A program made the position numbers and the translations under genes. Source: an uncultured Paracoccaceae bacterium (GTDB lineage Bacteria > Pseudomonadota > Alphaproteobacteria > Rhodobacterales > Rhodobacteraceae). From it: a stretch of DNA of 64,000 nucleotides. Under the pieces are notes generated by a model, which searched no databases, was not told the DNA's origin, and was given only the letters and a program-made list of their open reading frames with translations. Location of the stretch: the NCBI GenBank assembly GCA_943787985.1, contig CALSOO010000001.1, positions 199,001 to 263,000 of the forward strand. The letters run 5' to 3'. The stretch's first letter is position 1; the number at the start of each line of letters is the position of its first letter. Positions 26,219 through 35,301 of this stretch are shown here, piece by piece.

Positions 26219-27265
26219 ATGACACTTTCAAGAAAAACGTTTTTGGGTCTGGCAAGTGCCGCGGCGCTCAGCCTCGGGCTAGGGGCCAGTTCTGTTGCGG
26301 CTCAAGAGGTCACACTTTCATTGCACCAGTTCCTGCCTGCGCAGGCCAATGTGCCCAAGCTCATTCTCGATGTCTGGGCGGACAATGTTGAAAACGCCTC
26401 CGACGGGCGGATCAAGATTGATCGCTACCCTTCCATGCAGTTGGGTGGCAAACCCCCCGAGCTGATGGATCAAGCCATTGATGGCGTTGCCGACATTGTG
26501 TGGACCGTTGTGGGGTACACGCCCGGCCGCTACCCGTCGACCGAAGTGTTCGAGCTTCCGTTCATGATGACAGATTCCGGTGCCGGTCCCGTAAGCCGCG
26601 CGTATTGGGAAATGTTCGAAAGCCACATGAAAGATACCGAATTCAAAGACGTGCACATTCTTGGCACATGGGTGCACGGTCCTGGCATGATTCACGCCAA
26701 CAAGGAAGTGAACACACCTGCGGATATGGAGGGCCTCAAGATTCGCGGCGGCTCGCGCTCTATCAACACGTTCCTGAACAAACTTGGCGCGACACCTGTG
26801 GGCATGCCGGTTCCGGCTGTGTCCGAAGCCCTGTCCAAAGGTGTCATCGACGGCACGACCATTCCATGGGAAGTCACCGCCGCGTTGAAGGTGCCTGAAC
26901 TGGTGGGCAACCACACTGAATTTGAAGGGGTATCCTTGTACACCCTGACCTTTGTGCTTGCGATGAACAAAGACAAATACGAAAGCCTGCCTGCGGATCT
27001 GCAAAAGGTGTTCGATGACAATTCCGGCGTCGAATTCTCCGTCTTTGCGGGGTCCACAATGGAAGCCGCTGACGGTCCGGCCCGCAAACTGGCGGTCGAT
27101 CGTGGCAACAACATCGTCACCGTTTCCGGAGATGGCGTGCAAGCATGGCGCGATGCGGCGGCTCCGATCTATGACGAATGGGTCGCGGAAATGGACGCCA
27201 AAGGCATCGACGGTCAGGCCCTGATCGACGAAGCACGCGCCTTGATCGCCAAATACTCGAACTGA
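26219..27265 (+). CDS. TRAP transporter substrate-binding protein, DctP family
   Basis: A 348-residue periplasmic binding protein with a signal peptide (residues 1-29, cut near SSVAAQ). The mature part begins VTLSLHQFLPAQANVPKLIL. The conserved arginine that clamps carboxylate ligands of DctP proteins lies in MEGLKIRGG near residue 175. It delivers an organic acid to the DctQM permease encoded downstream. The ligand is not identifiable from sequence. A strong hairpin after the stop probably raises its level relative to the permease. Confidence 0.92.
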   Translation: MTLSRKTFLGLASAAALSLGLGASSVAAQEVTLSLHQFLPAQANVPKLILDVWADNVENASDGRIKIDRYPSMQLGGKPPELMDQAIDGVADIVWTVVGYTPGRYPSTEVFELPFMMTDSGAGPVSRAYWEMFESHMKDTEFKDVHILGTWVHGPGMIHANKEVNTPADMEGLKIRGGSRSINTFLNKLGATPVGMPVPAVSEALSKGVIDGTTIPWEVTAALKVPELVGNHTEFEGVSLYTLTFVLAMNKDKYESLPADLQKVFDDNSGVEFSVFAGSTMEAADGPARKLAVDRGNNIVTVSGDGVQAWRDAAAPIYDEWVAEMDAKGIDGQALIDEARALIAKYSN

Positions 27266-27282
27266 TCTGATAAAAACCTACC

Positions 27283-27310
27283 AGCTGCGGCACCCACCTG
27301 TGCCGCAGCT
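27283..27310 (+). terminator. Hairpin between dctP and dctQ (attenuator or mRNA stabiliser)
   Basis: AGCTGCGGCA pairs perfectly with TGCCGCAGCT around an 8-base loop. It is followed by TTTCCC, a weak T-tract, so termination is probably partial. This is common between binding-protein and permease genes. Confidence 0.7.
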
Positions 27311-27333
27311 TTCCCATTTAAAGGCTCTTTCCC

Positions 27334-27903
27334 ATGCATGCGCTCTTTCGGCAGCTGGCCCGCGTCAGTGCAATTTTGGGCGGCATCGTCCTGATTGCGA
27401 TCATCGTTTTGACCACGCTGTCGATCATAGGACGCACCATAAACAAATCCATGCATTCCGATTTTGCGGTGTCTGCCTTTGGGGGGCTGGCGGATTGGGT
27501 CGTGCGTTTGGGCGTGGGGGAGATCAACGGCACCTATGAACTGCTCGAAGCAGGGGTCGCCTTTGCCATTTTTGCCTTTTTCCCGATTTGCCAGCTGTAC
27601 GGAGGGCACGCGACCGTCGATGTGTTCACCTCTGCTTTGCCAGCCAAAGCACTGCGCGTCTTGCGGGCCTTTTGGGAAGTGGTGCTGAGCATCACGATCC
27701 TGTTCATCACGTGGCGTTTGTCCGAAGGGATGTTGCGCTATTGGGGCAACGGGGAAACCACATTATTTTTGCAAATGCCGGTGTGGTGGTCCTACGCCGC
27801 CAGCCTCGCGGCGTCTTGCGTGGCCTGCACTGTCGCCGTTTATTGCGCCGTGATGCGCGTGTCCGAGGCCGTGACAGGCCGCATTCTGTTGCCAGAGGCC
27901 TAA
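27334..27903 (+). CDS. TRAP transporter small permease, DctQ family
   Basis: A 189-residue inner-membrane protein with four expected helices (about residues 15-35, 68-90, 105-125 and 145-165). It is the small membrane subunit that joins the large permease DctM. It starts 68 bases after dctP and ends one base before the dctM ATG, so the permease genes are tightly coupled. Confidence 0.88.
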   Translation: MHALFRQLARVSAILGGIVLIAIIVLTTLSIIGRTINKSMHSDFAVSAFGGLADWVVRLGVGEINGTYELLEAGVAFAIFAFFPICQLYGGHATVDVFTSALPAKALRVLRAFWEVVLSITILFITWRLSEGMLRYWGNGETTLFLQMPVWWSYAASLAASCVACTVAVYCAVMRVSEAVTGRILLPEA

Positions 27904-27904
27904 G

Positions 27905-29269
27905 ATGAGCACATTCCTTGATCTGTTGCCGTTCGCGGACATGTCCCGCCTTGAATTGGGGTTCTGGTCCTTTGCCGTGCTGCTTGGGCTGATCTTTTTG
28001 CGCGCACCTATCGGGTTGGCCATGTTGCTCTGCGGGTTCGGGGGATGGTATTTTGCGATGAATGGCAACCCGGTGCCGCTTTTGAGCAAGCTCAAATCAG
28101 AGACCTACACAACCTTTTCCAGCTATTCGCTGTCCATCATACCGCTGTTTTTGCTGATGGGGCAGTTTGCGACCCTGTCAGGGATGTCCACAGCACTGTT
28201 CAAGGCGGCCGAGAGCTTTCTCGGGCACAGACGAGGGGGCGTCGCCATGGCCTCTGTCGGGGCCTGTGCGGGCTTCGGGGCGATTTGCGGGTCATCGCTG
28301 GCGACAGCGGCCACTATGGGGAAAGTCGCTTTGCCCGAGATGCGCCGCTACGGCTACTCGGGCGGGTTCTCGACCGCGACGCTGGCGGCGGGCGGAACGC
28401 TGGGCATTTTGATTCCGCCGTCTGTGATCCTTGTGATCTACGCAATCATCACCGAACAAAATATCGCCAAACTGTTCCTTGCGGCGTTCATCCCGGGGAT
28501 TCTGGCCGCCATCGGCTACGTCATCACCATTTCGATCTACGTGCGCCTGTATCCGGCCTCTGCAGGCACGCGCCCCGCGGTGCCCATGGCGGAACGCTGG
28601 AAAGCCTTGGGGAACACTTGGCCGGTCCTGATGATCTTCGGATTGGTGGTCGGGGGGATTTACGCAGGCTGGTTCACGCCCACCGAAGGGTCCGCTATCG
28701 GGGCGGCAGGCACGGGACTGTTGGCGTGGGGGTCCGGAAACCTCAATTGGGCTGTGTTCAAAGAATCCCTGTACGGGACCGGAAAAACCACGGCGATGAT
28801 CTTTTTCATCGTGCTGGGGGCGGGGTTCTACAACGGGTTTCTGGCCTTGTCCGGGGTGCCGCAATATATGGCAGACGGTGTGCTGGAACTGGGCCTGAGC
28901 CCGTGGACCGTGCTTGCCATCATTCTGGCGTTCTACCTCGTATTCGGCTGCGTGATGGACAGCCTGTCGATGATCTTGTTGACGGTGCCGATCTTTTTTC
29001 CGGTCATCTCGGTGATGGACTTCGGAATGAGCGTCGAACACGTGGCAATCTGGTTCGGGATCTTGGTGCTGATCGTGGTCGAAGTGGGCCTTATCACGCC
29101 CCCAGTGGGGATGAACCTCTTTATTATCAACGCGATGGACCGCGAAACACGGATTACAGAGACCTATAAAGCCGTGATGTTCTTTGTGGCGTCCGATATC
29201 GTGCGGGTGGTTATTCTGGTTCTGTTTCCCGCCATCACATTGTTCCCGTTGATCTGGCTGTACGGATAG
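27905..29269 (+). CDS. TRAP transporter large permease, DctM family
   Basis: A 454-residue membrane protein with 11-12 helices, including the conserved stretches GASLAT-like SSLATAATMGKVALPEM and TPTEGSAIGAAG. It forms the sodium-driven transport channel. An N-terminal hydrophobic pair is followed by the GxxxGHRRGGVAMASV-type segment. It is the last gene of the three-gene operon; a regulator gene follows 115-154 bases downstream on the same strand. Confidence 0.92.
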   Translation: MSTFLDLLPFADMSRLELGFWSFAVLLGLIFLRAPIGLAMLLCGFGGWYFAMNGNPVPLLSKLKSETYTTFSSYSLSIIPLFLLMGQFATLSGMSTALFKAAESFLGHRRGGVAMASVGACAGFGAICGSSLATAATMGKVALPEMRRYGYSGGFSTATLAAGGTLGILIPPSVILVIYAIITEQNIAKLFLAAFIPGILAAIGYVITISIYVRLYPASAGTRPAVPMAERWKALGNTWPVLMIFGLVVGGIYAGWFTPTEGSAIGAAGTGLLAWGSGNLNWAVFKESLYGTGKTTAMIFFIVLGAGFYNGFLALSGVPQYMADGVLELGLSPWTVLAIILAFYLVFGCVMDSLSMILLTVPIFFPVISVMDFGMSVEHVAIWFGILVLIVVEVGLITPPVGMNLFIINAMDRETRITETYKAVMFFVASDIVRVVILVLFPAITLFPLIWLYG

Positions 29270-29423
29270 GAACGGGCGTTTTCGGGGGCAGGCCGCGACA
29301 GCGGGTCGCAGTCCGAAAAGCCACCGTGTCATACATTTTTCTTGCTCTTTCGAGGTTGCGCGCCAGTTACCCCTTTAGGGATCGGTGAGTTGCATCACCG
29401 GACGCATGTTTGGTGCATGGAAA

Positions 29424-30326
29424 ATGAATGTGAAGTTGGAAACAACGCAAAACCCGATAAAGCCGGACGACGACGTGATCACACGGCTGTCCCGGCGTGT
29501 GCGCAGTGCGCGCAAAGCACAGGGAATGCCACGGCGGGTATTGTCGGAAAAGTCAGGTGTTTCGCCGCGCTACCTTGCCCAGCTCGAAGCCGGAGAGGGC
29601 AATATCTCGGTCATGTTGTTGCAGCGCGTGGCTGCCGCTCTGGAGGTCAAGATCGAAGACCTGCTGTGCGGGGAAGCGGCCTTGTCCCGGGATGCGCAAC
29701 ACGTGGGGCAGCTGTACCAGACCGCCAACCCTGACACGCAGCAAGATGTGCTTAAACTCCTCGCCGCGCGCTCTTCAGCCAATATGCGGGCGCAACGGGT
29801 GTGTTTGATCGGGGTGCGCGGGGCGGGGAAATCAACGCTTGGACGCAAAGCTGCTGCGGCCCTCAACATCCCCTTTGTGGAACTTGCGGCCGAGGTCGAA
29901 GCACGTGCAGGTGTTCCGGTGGCCACGATCATGGCAGAGCAGGGAGAAGACGCATATCGCGCGTTCGAACGCGAAGCCGTGGATGACATCATCCGGAAAA
30001 ACGAGCGTCTCATTCTGGCGGCCAGCGGCGGGGTCGTGTCCCAAATGCAAACCTATGAACGGCTGAAATCCTATTTTCACACCATCTGGATCAGCACCAG
30101 CCCCGCTGAACACATCGCGCGCATTCGCGAACAAGGGGATTTGCGCCCGATGGAAGGGCACGCTCAAATGATGGAACACCTCAAAACCATGCTGTCCATG
30201 CGCGCCCCGCTTTATGCGCAAACTCTGGCGCAAGTGAACACATCCAACCGACCGGAACAGTCCTCGGTCAATGACGTGCTGACGACCATTTCAAAAAACA
30301 GGTTCATCGAAAAACGCGGCCCGTAG
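29424..30326 (+). CDS. HTH regulator fused to a shikimate-kinase-like domain (BzdR/BoxR type)
   Basis: A 300-residue two-domain regulator. An XRE-type helix-turn-helix occupies about residues 18-80 (SRRVRSARKAQGMPRRVLSE), and a shikimate-kinase-like domain runs from about 125 to the end, with Walker A GVRGAGKST (residues 130-138) and a switch-like ASGGGV-type stretch. This is the architecture of BzdR and BoxR, which repress benzoate degradation genes and bind benzoyl-CoA through the kinase-like domain. No benzoate genes are visible, so the TRAP operon just upstream is the likely target. The start is uncertain: the frame is open from a GTG at 29385, and ATG 29424 is the last good choice. Confidence 0.85.
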   Translation: MNVKLETTQNPIKPDDDVITRLSRRVRSARKAQGMPRRVLSEKSGVSPRYLAQLEAGEGNISVMLLQRVAAALEVKIEDLLCGEAALSRDAQHVGQLYQTANPDTQQDVLKLLAARSSANMRAQRVCLIGVRGAGKSTLGRKAAAALNIPFVELAAEVEARAGVPVATIMAEQGEDAYRAFEREAVDDIIRKNERLILAASGGVVSQMQTYERLKSYFHTIWISTSPAEHIARIREQGDLRPMEGHAQMMEHLKTMLSMRAPLYAQTLAQVNTSNRPEQSSVNDVLTTISKNRFIEKRGP

Positions 30327-30419
30327 GGCTGTGGGGGTGGAAACCATTCCTTAGGGAAACCTTGCTGGAAGGCGCAGAGCGGACTGATCAAGGTCCGGGC
30401 GCGTGCCGCAAGGAACCTT

Positions 30420-31157
30420 ATGTCAAAATCGATGCTGGCCCTGTTAATAACGCTGATTTTGCTTCCTTTACAGGGATTTGCAGGGTCAACGATCCGCGTG
30501 GTTGCAGATGAATGGGCGCCGTTCGGGGGGCAGGACTTGCCCAACGGGGGCATTTCACTTGATGTGATCAGTGCAGTCCTGACGCGCGCCGGATACACAG
30601 TAAGCGTCGAAATTGTGCCTTGGGAACGGGCGGTTCAGGGGACCCAGGACGGCACTTATGATGTCCTTGGAAACCTGTTCAAGGACGTTGAACTTGAAAA
30701 AACCATGACGTTTAGCGATCCCTTCTACAACACAGAGGTGCGCTTCGTGCAAAAGGCCGGAGGCGAAATTGAATATTCATCCCTCGACAGTCTGCGCCCC
30801 TACACAATCGCAGTTGGTGCAGGGTATCTCTACGAAGAAGCGTTTGATCACGCGGATGATCTTCGTAAGCACGAAGTCACAACCGTTGTTCAAGGGGTGC
30901 GGATGGTCGCAAGCGGGCGGGTTGATTTGACCCTCGACAGTATGGACGTGATCAACCACGTTTTGCGAAATTCGGCACCTGAGTTGGCGGAGCAAGTGAC
31001 GTTTCTTTCTCGACCACTTTCGACTCGAAATGTGCATATGGGTGTGCGCAACGACCTGCCGGTGCGTGAGAAACTGGTGGGTGATTTCAATCGGGTCCTT
31101 GCAGAGATGCAAGCGGATGGATCACTAGATGGCATTCTGGCAAAACACAGCCGCTAA
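30420..31157 (+). CDS. Periplasmic amino-acid-type binding protein (SBP family 3), likely a signalling component
   Basis: A 245-residue protein with a signal peptide (residues 1-21, cut after QGFA) and a family-3 solute-binding fold, opening TIRVVADEWAPFGGQDLPNG, the usual ligand-binding start. No ABC permease or ATPase gene is near. Instead a histidine kinase gene overlaps its end by 29 bases, so it may pass ligand occupancy to the kinase's periplasmic domain. The ligand is unknown. Confidence 0.82.
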   Translation: MSKSMLALLITLILLPLQGFAGSTIRVVADEWAPFGGQDLPNGGISLDVISAVLTRAGYTVSVEIVPWERAVQGTQDGTYDVLGNLFKDVELEKTMTFSDPFYNTEVRFVQKAGGEIEYSSLDSLRPYTIAVGAGYLYEEAFDHADDLRKHEVTTVVQGVRMVASGRVDLTLDSMDVINHVLRNSAPELAEQVTFLSRPLSTRNVHMGVRNDLPVREKLVGDFNRVLAEMQADGSLDGILAKHSR

Positions 31158-32640
31158 GCCACACAGCCTCCCGCATTTGGGCAAGCGGCAACGCCGCGAC
31201 AGTGTGACTGGACGGATCGGCACCCGCCTTGTCATTCAAATCCTTGTGGCCAACGCAATTTTATCCATTTTTGCAGCATCGGTGCAATTGTTTGCCAGCT
31301 ATCAAAGGGACCGCACAGAAGTGTTGTCCACGATTGCCATCATAGACAATAGCTTTAGAACCTCTTTTGAAAGCGCACTTTGGACCTATAACTTCCCGTT
31401 GGTCGAAGCCTTGCTGGACGGGGTTATCAACAAGACTGAGGTGAAGCATCTGCGTTTGGTCACCGAACACGGACAAAAATGGCAACGCGGTACAGACGGC
31501 GGCAAAAACATAGCGCGGGACCAGCTGACATTCTTTCACACAACAACGAGCGGACAGCAGGTTGTGGTTGGGAAATTGCACGTGGTTCTGACCCTTGAAC
31601 ATGTTCACGCACGGATTTGGTCCCAAATATGGGTGCTGATCCTATCCAACTTTGTGAAGTCACTCTGTGCGTCGATAATGATGTTGTTCATTGTCGATCG
31701 GAACGTCACACGGCACTTGCACATGATTGCAGATCACGTCTCCAAATCCTCATGGTTCGAGCAAACGGGAGAGATCGTACTGGATCGCAAACCAAGCAAA
31801 CAGCCCGACGAGTTGGACCACATCGCCCACACCATCAACGCGGCAAAGTCCAAAGCAGGCAAAGATTTTCAAGCGCTGGAAAACGAAATCCAGCGCAGAC
31901 GGGTCGTCGAAACGCTTTTGCGCCAGCGCGGCGATGCTCTGAAACATGCGAACGAAGAACAGGCGGAATTCAGTTACGCGTTGTCTCACGACATGAAGTC
32001 CCCCGCAAACACACTGCGCATGTTGTTGAGCGAGCTCGAGGAGATCGAAGGAGAGCGCCTGGGACCCGATGGCACAGATGTTTTGCAAGATTGCCAGCTT
32101 ACGGTCACCCGCATGTTGCGTCTGATCGAGGACGTGTTGGACTATGCGAGCATGGTAAACAGCACGACATCAACAACGTCGGTTGATTTGAACGTGTTGG
32201 TTGCGGACATCTTGTTGGATATCAAATCCGACATCACAAACGTGCAGGCAAAAATCATTGTTGGCGCGCTTCCTGTCATTGACGGGCACCCCACGCAATT
32301 GCGGATGTTGATCCAAAACCTGATCGTCAACGCCATCAAGTTCCGCGCGCCGGACACTGTGCCAGTGGTAAATGTTTCAGCGTCGTCCCCTGGCCGAAGC
32401 GACAAAGTCGTCCTGAGCGTGACAGACAATGGAATCGGAATTGATCCGGATTTTCACCAACGAATATTTGGCTTGTTTCAAAGGTTGCACACGCACAGCA
32501 CATTTGCGGGCTCCGGTCTTGGGCTTGCCATTTGCAAACGGATTGCCACCAACCACGGAGGTTCAATCGATGTAACGTCGAGCCTTGGGAACGGAAGCCA
32601 ATTTAACATCCATTTGCCTGGGAGGCATCACAATGCTTGA
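31129..32640 (+). CDS. Membrane sensor histidine kinase
   Basis: A 503-residue kinase. One helix near residues 32-52, a periplasmic sensor of about 110 residues, a second helix near 170-190, a linker and coiled coil, then HisKA with the phosphoacceptor H287 in YALSHDMKSP. HATPase boxes follow: N box NLIVNAIKF, G1 DNGIGID, F box IFGLFQRL and G2 GSGLGLAICK. The start at 31129 overlaps the binding-protein gene; a GTG at 31203 is an alternative. Its stop overlaps the receiver gene by 8 bases, so the three genes form one operon. Confidence 0.88.
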   Translation: MAFWQNTAAKPHSLPHLGKRQRRDSVTGRIGTRLVIQILVANAILSIFAASVQLFASYQRDRTEVLSTIAIIDNSFRTSFESALWTYNFPLVEALLDGVINKTEVKHLRLVTEHGQKWQRGTDGGKNIARDQLTFFHTTTSGQQVVVGKLHVVLTLEHVHARIWSQIWVLILSNFVKSLCASIMMLFIVDRNVTRHLHMIADHVSKSSWFEQTGEIVLDRKPSKQPDELDHIAHTINAAKSKAGKDFQALENEIQRRRVVETLLRQRGDALKHANEEQAEFSYALSHDMKSPANTLRMLLSELEEIEGERLGPDGTDVLQDCQLTVTRMLRLIEDVLDYASMVNSTTSTTSVDLNVLVADILLDIKSDITNVQAKIIVGALPVIDGHPTQLRMLIQNLIVNAIKFRAPDTVPVVNVSASSPGRSDKVVLSVTDNGIGIDPDFHQRIFGLFQRLHTHSTFAGSGLGLAICKRIATNHGGSIDVTSSLGNGSQFNIHLPGRHHNA

Positions 32641-33052
32641 AAACATCGGAACAGTCATGTTGATCGACGATGAAGAGATTGACCAGAAGTCCTACAGGCG
32701 GATTTTGAATCGCACGAACTCTGCGGAAAAAATCATTTCCTTTACCTATGCCGAAGATGCTCTGAGCTTTATCAAGGGCAACCCGAACCAGAAAATCGAT
32801 GTTGTGTTCCTTGATATCAACATGCCGCGGATGAACGGGTTTGAGTTTCTCGATGCCGCGATAAAAGACATCGGCCCCGAGTTTGCGCGCATGGTGATCG
32901 TGATGCTGACAACATCCATGGACCCGTTGGATCGCAAACGGGCAGAAGAAAACCCCTTGGTGCGCGCGTTTTTCAACAAACCGCTCACGGTCGCGCAAAT
33001 CAACCAGACCAAGGAACTGTTGGAAGGGTTGCATGACACAGACCCCGCTTGA
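32633..33052 (+). CDS. Single-domain response regulator, Rcp1-like
   Basis: A 139-residue receiver domain with no output domain. The acidic pair is D12-D13, the phosphoacceptor D61 is in VVFLDINMPRMNG, and the lysine is in FFNKPL near residue 118. Rcp1-type receivers usually partner kinases of the phytochrome or SBP-linked sort. GGGAGGCATC lies before the ATG. Without an output domain it must act by protein contact or as a phosphate relay. Confidence 0.9.
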   Translation: MLENIGTVMLIDDEEIDQKSYRRILNRTNSAEKIISFTYAEDALSFIKGNPNQKIDVVFLDINMPRMNGFEFLDAAIKDIGPEFARMVIVMLTTSMDPLDRKRAEENPLVRAFFNKPLTVAQINQTKELLEGLHDTDPA

Positions 33053-33172
33053 GGCCGCGAAAGCGGGCGATGCTCCCAAGACCCTTGATAGATCCGACGC
33101 TTTGAGCCCAAAGGCCTGTCTGTCACTTTTCGATAGCCAAATCTTCAGGGCGCAAAAGACCTGAAAACACAC

Positions 33173-33205
33173 AAAAAAAGGGCCGCGAAAACGCAGCCCT
33201 TTCTT
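33173..33205. terminator. Bidirectional terminator
   Basis: An A-run, then AAAGGGC paired with GCCCTTT, then TCTT, lying between the receiver gene (+) and the binding-protein gene (-). It can serve both strands. Confidence 0.75.
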
Positions 33206-33224
33206 CAATTCAGTGGTCTGTTGC

Positions 33225-34883
33225 TTAGGTCCACGCAACTTCCGCAGGGCGGAACTCGAACGAGATGTGGTGACCGCCGCCAACCAAACCTTCTTTGGTG
33301 TGGTTATAAAGTGAACGCCAGTATGGCTGGATCGTGACGCCTTCTTCTTGCACCATGGCTTGACCTTTCGCCATCAATGCGCGGCGCGCTTCAACGTCCG
33401 GGGTTGCCAATGCTTCGGTCAGGATCGCATCGAACTCGTCGTTGGCCCAGCCAAATTCGTTCCATGCTTCGCCGCCGCGGTAGGCCAGGGCCCAAACCTG
33501 AACGCCCAAAGGACGGTGGTTCCAGTTTGTGGAAGAGAACGGGTATTTCGCCCAGTCGTTCCAGAATGTGGAGCCCGGCAGTACAGTCCGTTTGACTTTG
33601 ATGCCCGCGTCACGCAACTGCGCGGCAACCGCGTCAGTTGTGTCTTTGCGCCATGCGTCGTCGATGGACAGCAGTTCGTGCTCGTAGTCACCCATGCCGG
33701 CTTCTTCCATCAGGGCTTTCGCGCCTGCTGGATCAACCTTGCGGGCTGGCAGTTCTGCATATTCGGGGTGCACCGGTCCAACGTGGTGGTTTTCGGCAGG
33801 AACGCCGCGACCCGCAACACCCAGTTCCAGCAAAACGCTGTTGTCGACGGCCATTGCAATGGCCTGACGCACGCGCTTGTCGGCGTAAGGCTTTTTGCCA
33901 TCGACTTCGGCCAATTGATTTGGACGGATGACGATTGTAGAGGCTGTCACAACTTCGTTGTTCACAAAACCGTCGAGCGTGTCGAAGAGGTCGATGAATT
34001 CGCCCTCGATGGAATACGTCATGTCGATTTCGTCAGCTTCTGCCGCTGCGATAAACGCGGATGGGTCCGTGCCGTAGTCGATGAACTCGATGCGGTCCAT
34101 GTAGGCGCCGTTGCCAGCGTTCCACCATGCGTGATCTTCGTTGCGAACCAACACACCTTTGACGCCAACTTCCAGAGATTCCGGTTTGTACGGGCCTGTG
34201 CCGACCGGATTGGAAACTGCGGTTTCGGCAGTGTAGGATGCCGGAACGATCGCGGCAGGGTAATCTGCCATGCCCGGGATCAAGGAAATGTCAGCCGCTG
34301 GCAGGTTCAGTTTCACCGTGTGGGCGTCGACAACTTCAATGGCGCCCTCAAGGGCTTGGTTGGTTTCGGCGTCGATCAACGTCGCGAAACGGCCAGCCAT
34401 GGAGTTGCCTTCGACGGCTTTGTCACACCAGCCGCGGATGTTGCGTGCAACATCTTCAGACGTGAAGTCGGAGCCGTCGTTCCATTTTACGCCTTTGCGG
34501 ACGTTCAATGTATAGGTTTTGGCGTCGTCGGACACTTCCCAGCTCTCAAGGAGTTGTGGTTGGAATGTACCGTCGTTCTCGTAGGTGACCAGATATTCCA
34601 GCCAGCCACGGGAAAAGTTCGCGATTTGGGACCAGTCATACGTGCGCGGGTCTTTCAGCGGACGGACTTCTGTTTGGTAGCGCAATGTGCCGCCCATTTT
34701 GTGGCCAGCGGCCATGGCAGGGGCTGCAGTACCAAGCATCGCATAGGCGGTTGCCGCCGTGGCGCCAAACGCGCTGGCCATGGCCAGGAATTCGCGGCGG
34801 CTCACATCGTCATTGCCGGCGGTCTCTGCCGCGTCCACGATGGACTGGGCCAAAGGTGTCCCGGTGCGGGTCAAAAATTTCAT
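33225..34883 (-). CDS. Peptide/nickel-type ABC substrate-binding protein with a Tat signal
   Basis: A 552-residue family-5 binding protein. Twin-arginine motif SRREFLAM (residues 28-35) followed by a hydrophobic stretch to AAPAMA marks Tat export. The mature chain opens [20 protein letters not shown]. The ATG at 34883 has AGAGAGGAAG upstream. No permease or ATPase genes are next to it in this window. It ends 20 bases from the terminator shared with the receiver gene. The ligand is unknown; dipeptides, nickel or opines are all possible for the family. Confidence 0.9.
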   Translation of the reverse strand: MKFLTRTGTPLAQSIVDAAETAGNDDVSRREFLAMASAFGATAATAYAMLGTAAPAMAAGHKMGGTLRYQTEVRPLKDPRTYDWSQIANFSRGWLEYLVTYENDGTFQPQLLESWEVSDDAKTYTLNVRKGVKWNDGSDFTSEDVARNIRGWCDKAVEGNSMAGRFATLIDAETNQALEGAIEVVDAHTVKLNLPAADISLIPGMADYPAAIVPASYTAETAVSNPVGTGPYKPESLEVGVKGVLVRNEDHAWWNAGNGAYMDRIEFIDYGTDPSAFIAAAEADEIDMTYSIEGEFIDLFDTLDGFVNNEVVTASTIVIRPNQLAEVDGKKPYADKRVRQAIAMAVDNSVLLELGVAGRGVPAENHHVGPVHPEYAELPARKVDPAGAKALMEEAGMGDYEHELLSIDDAWRKDTTDAVAAQLRDAGIKVKRTVLPGSTFWNDWAKYPFSSTNWNHRPLGVQVWALAYRGGEAWNEFGWANDEFDAILTEALATPDVEARRALMAKGQAMVQEEGVTIQPYWRSLYNHTKEGLVGGGHHISFEFRPAEVAWT

Positions 34884-35301
34884 GTTCTTCCTCTCTGTTG
34901 GCAACATCCTGAAGATCGGATGCCATTAGGTGTGTGGGGCGTAACCCACAAGGTCGGCAGTTGATCTGCCTTTGAACGCCCGAAACGGACGCAGACGCCT
35001 GAGTGTCTGATTGCAGACAGGCAAGGTCAACCCCAACTTAGGGACGCCCGTGCCAAAGCGCAGGCTCAAAAAACGGCACATCCTTGTTCGGCACCGTCAT
35101 GAGCGCCCTGTGGGCATGTATATCATGGAAATTGACGCAAAAGGGCACAATCGCGTGACGAAAAAGATTTCGAAGTATTCAAATTGCTTCATTGTGTATT
35201 AAATTATGCGAATGGCGCGATCGGTTTCGCAACCATACCCGCATAAGGGGCAATTTTTGCAAGAATCATGCCTTCAGGCATGCCCCAATGGCGTTGTGTG
35301 C
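34884..35301. other. Intergenic region with a palindrome
   Basis: 418 bases between two minus-strand genes. A perfect palindrome TGTCTG-ATTG-CAGACA lies at 35004-35019, about 120 bases before the binding-protein start, and is the best operator candidate. A small hairpin CATGCC-TTCA-GGCATG lies near 35267. I see no gene. Confidence 0.5.

Noticed and set aside
33348..34964. A 538-residue open frame on the plus strand
   Set aside because: It is fully antisense to the Tat-exported binding-protein gene and has a Cys/Arg/His-rich composition typical of a shadow frame.
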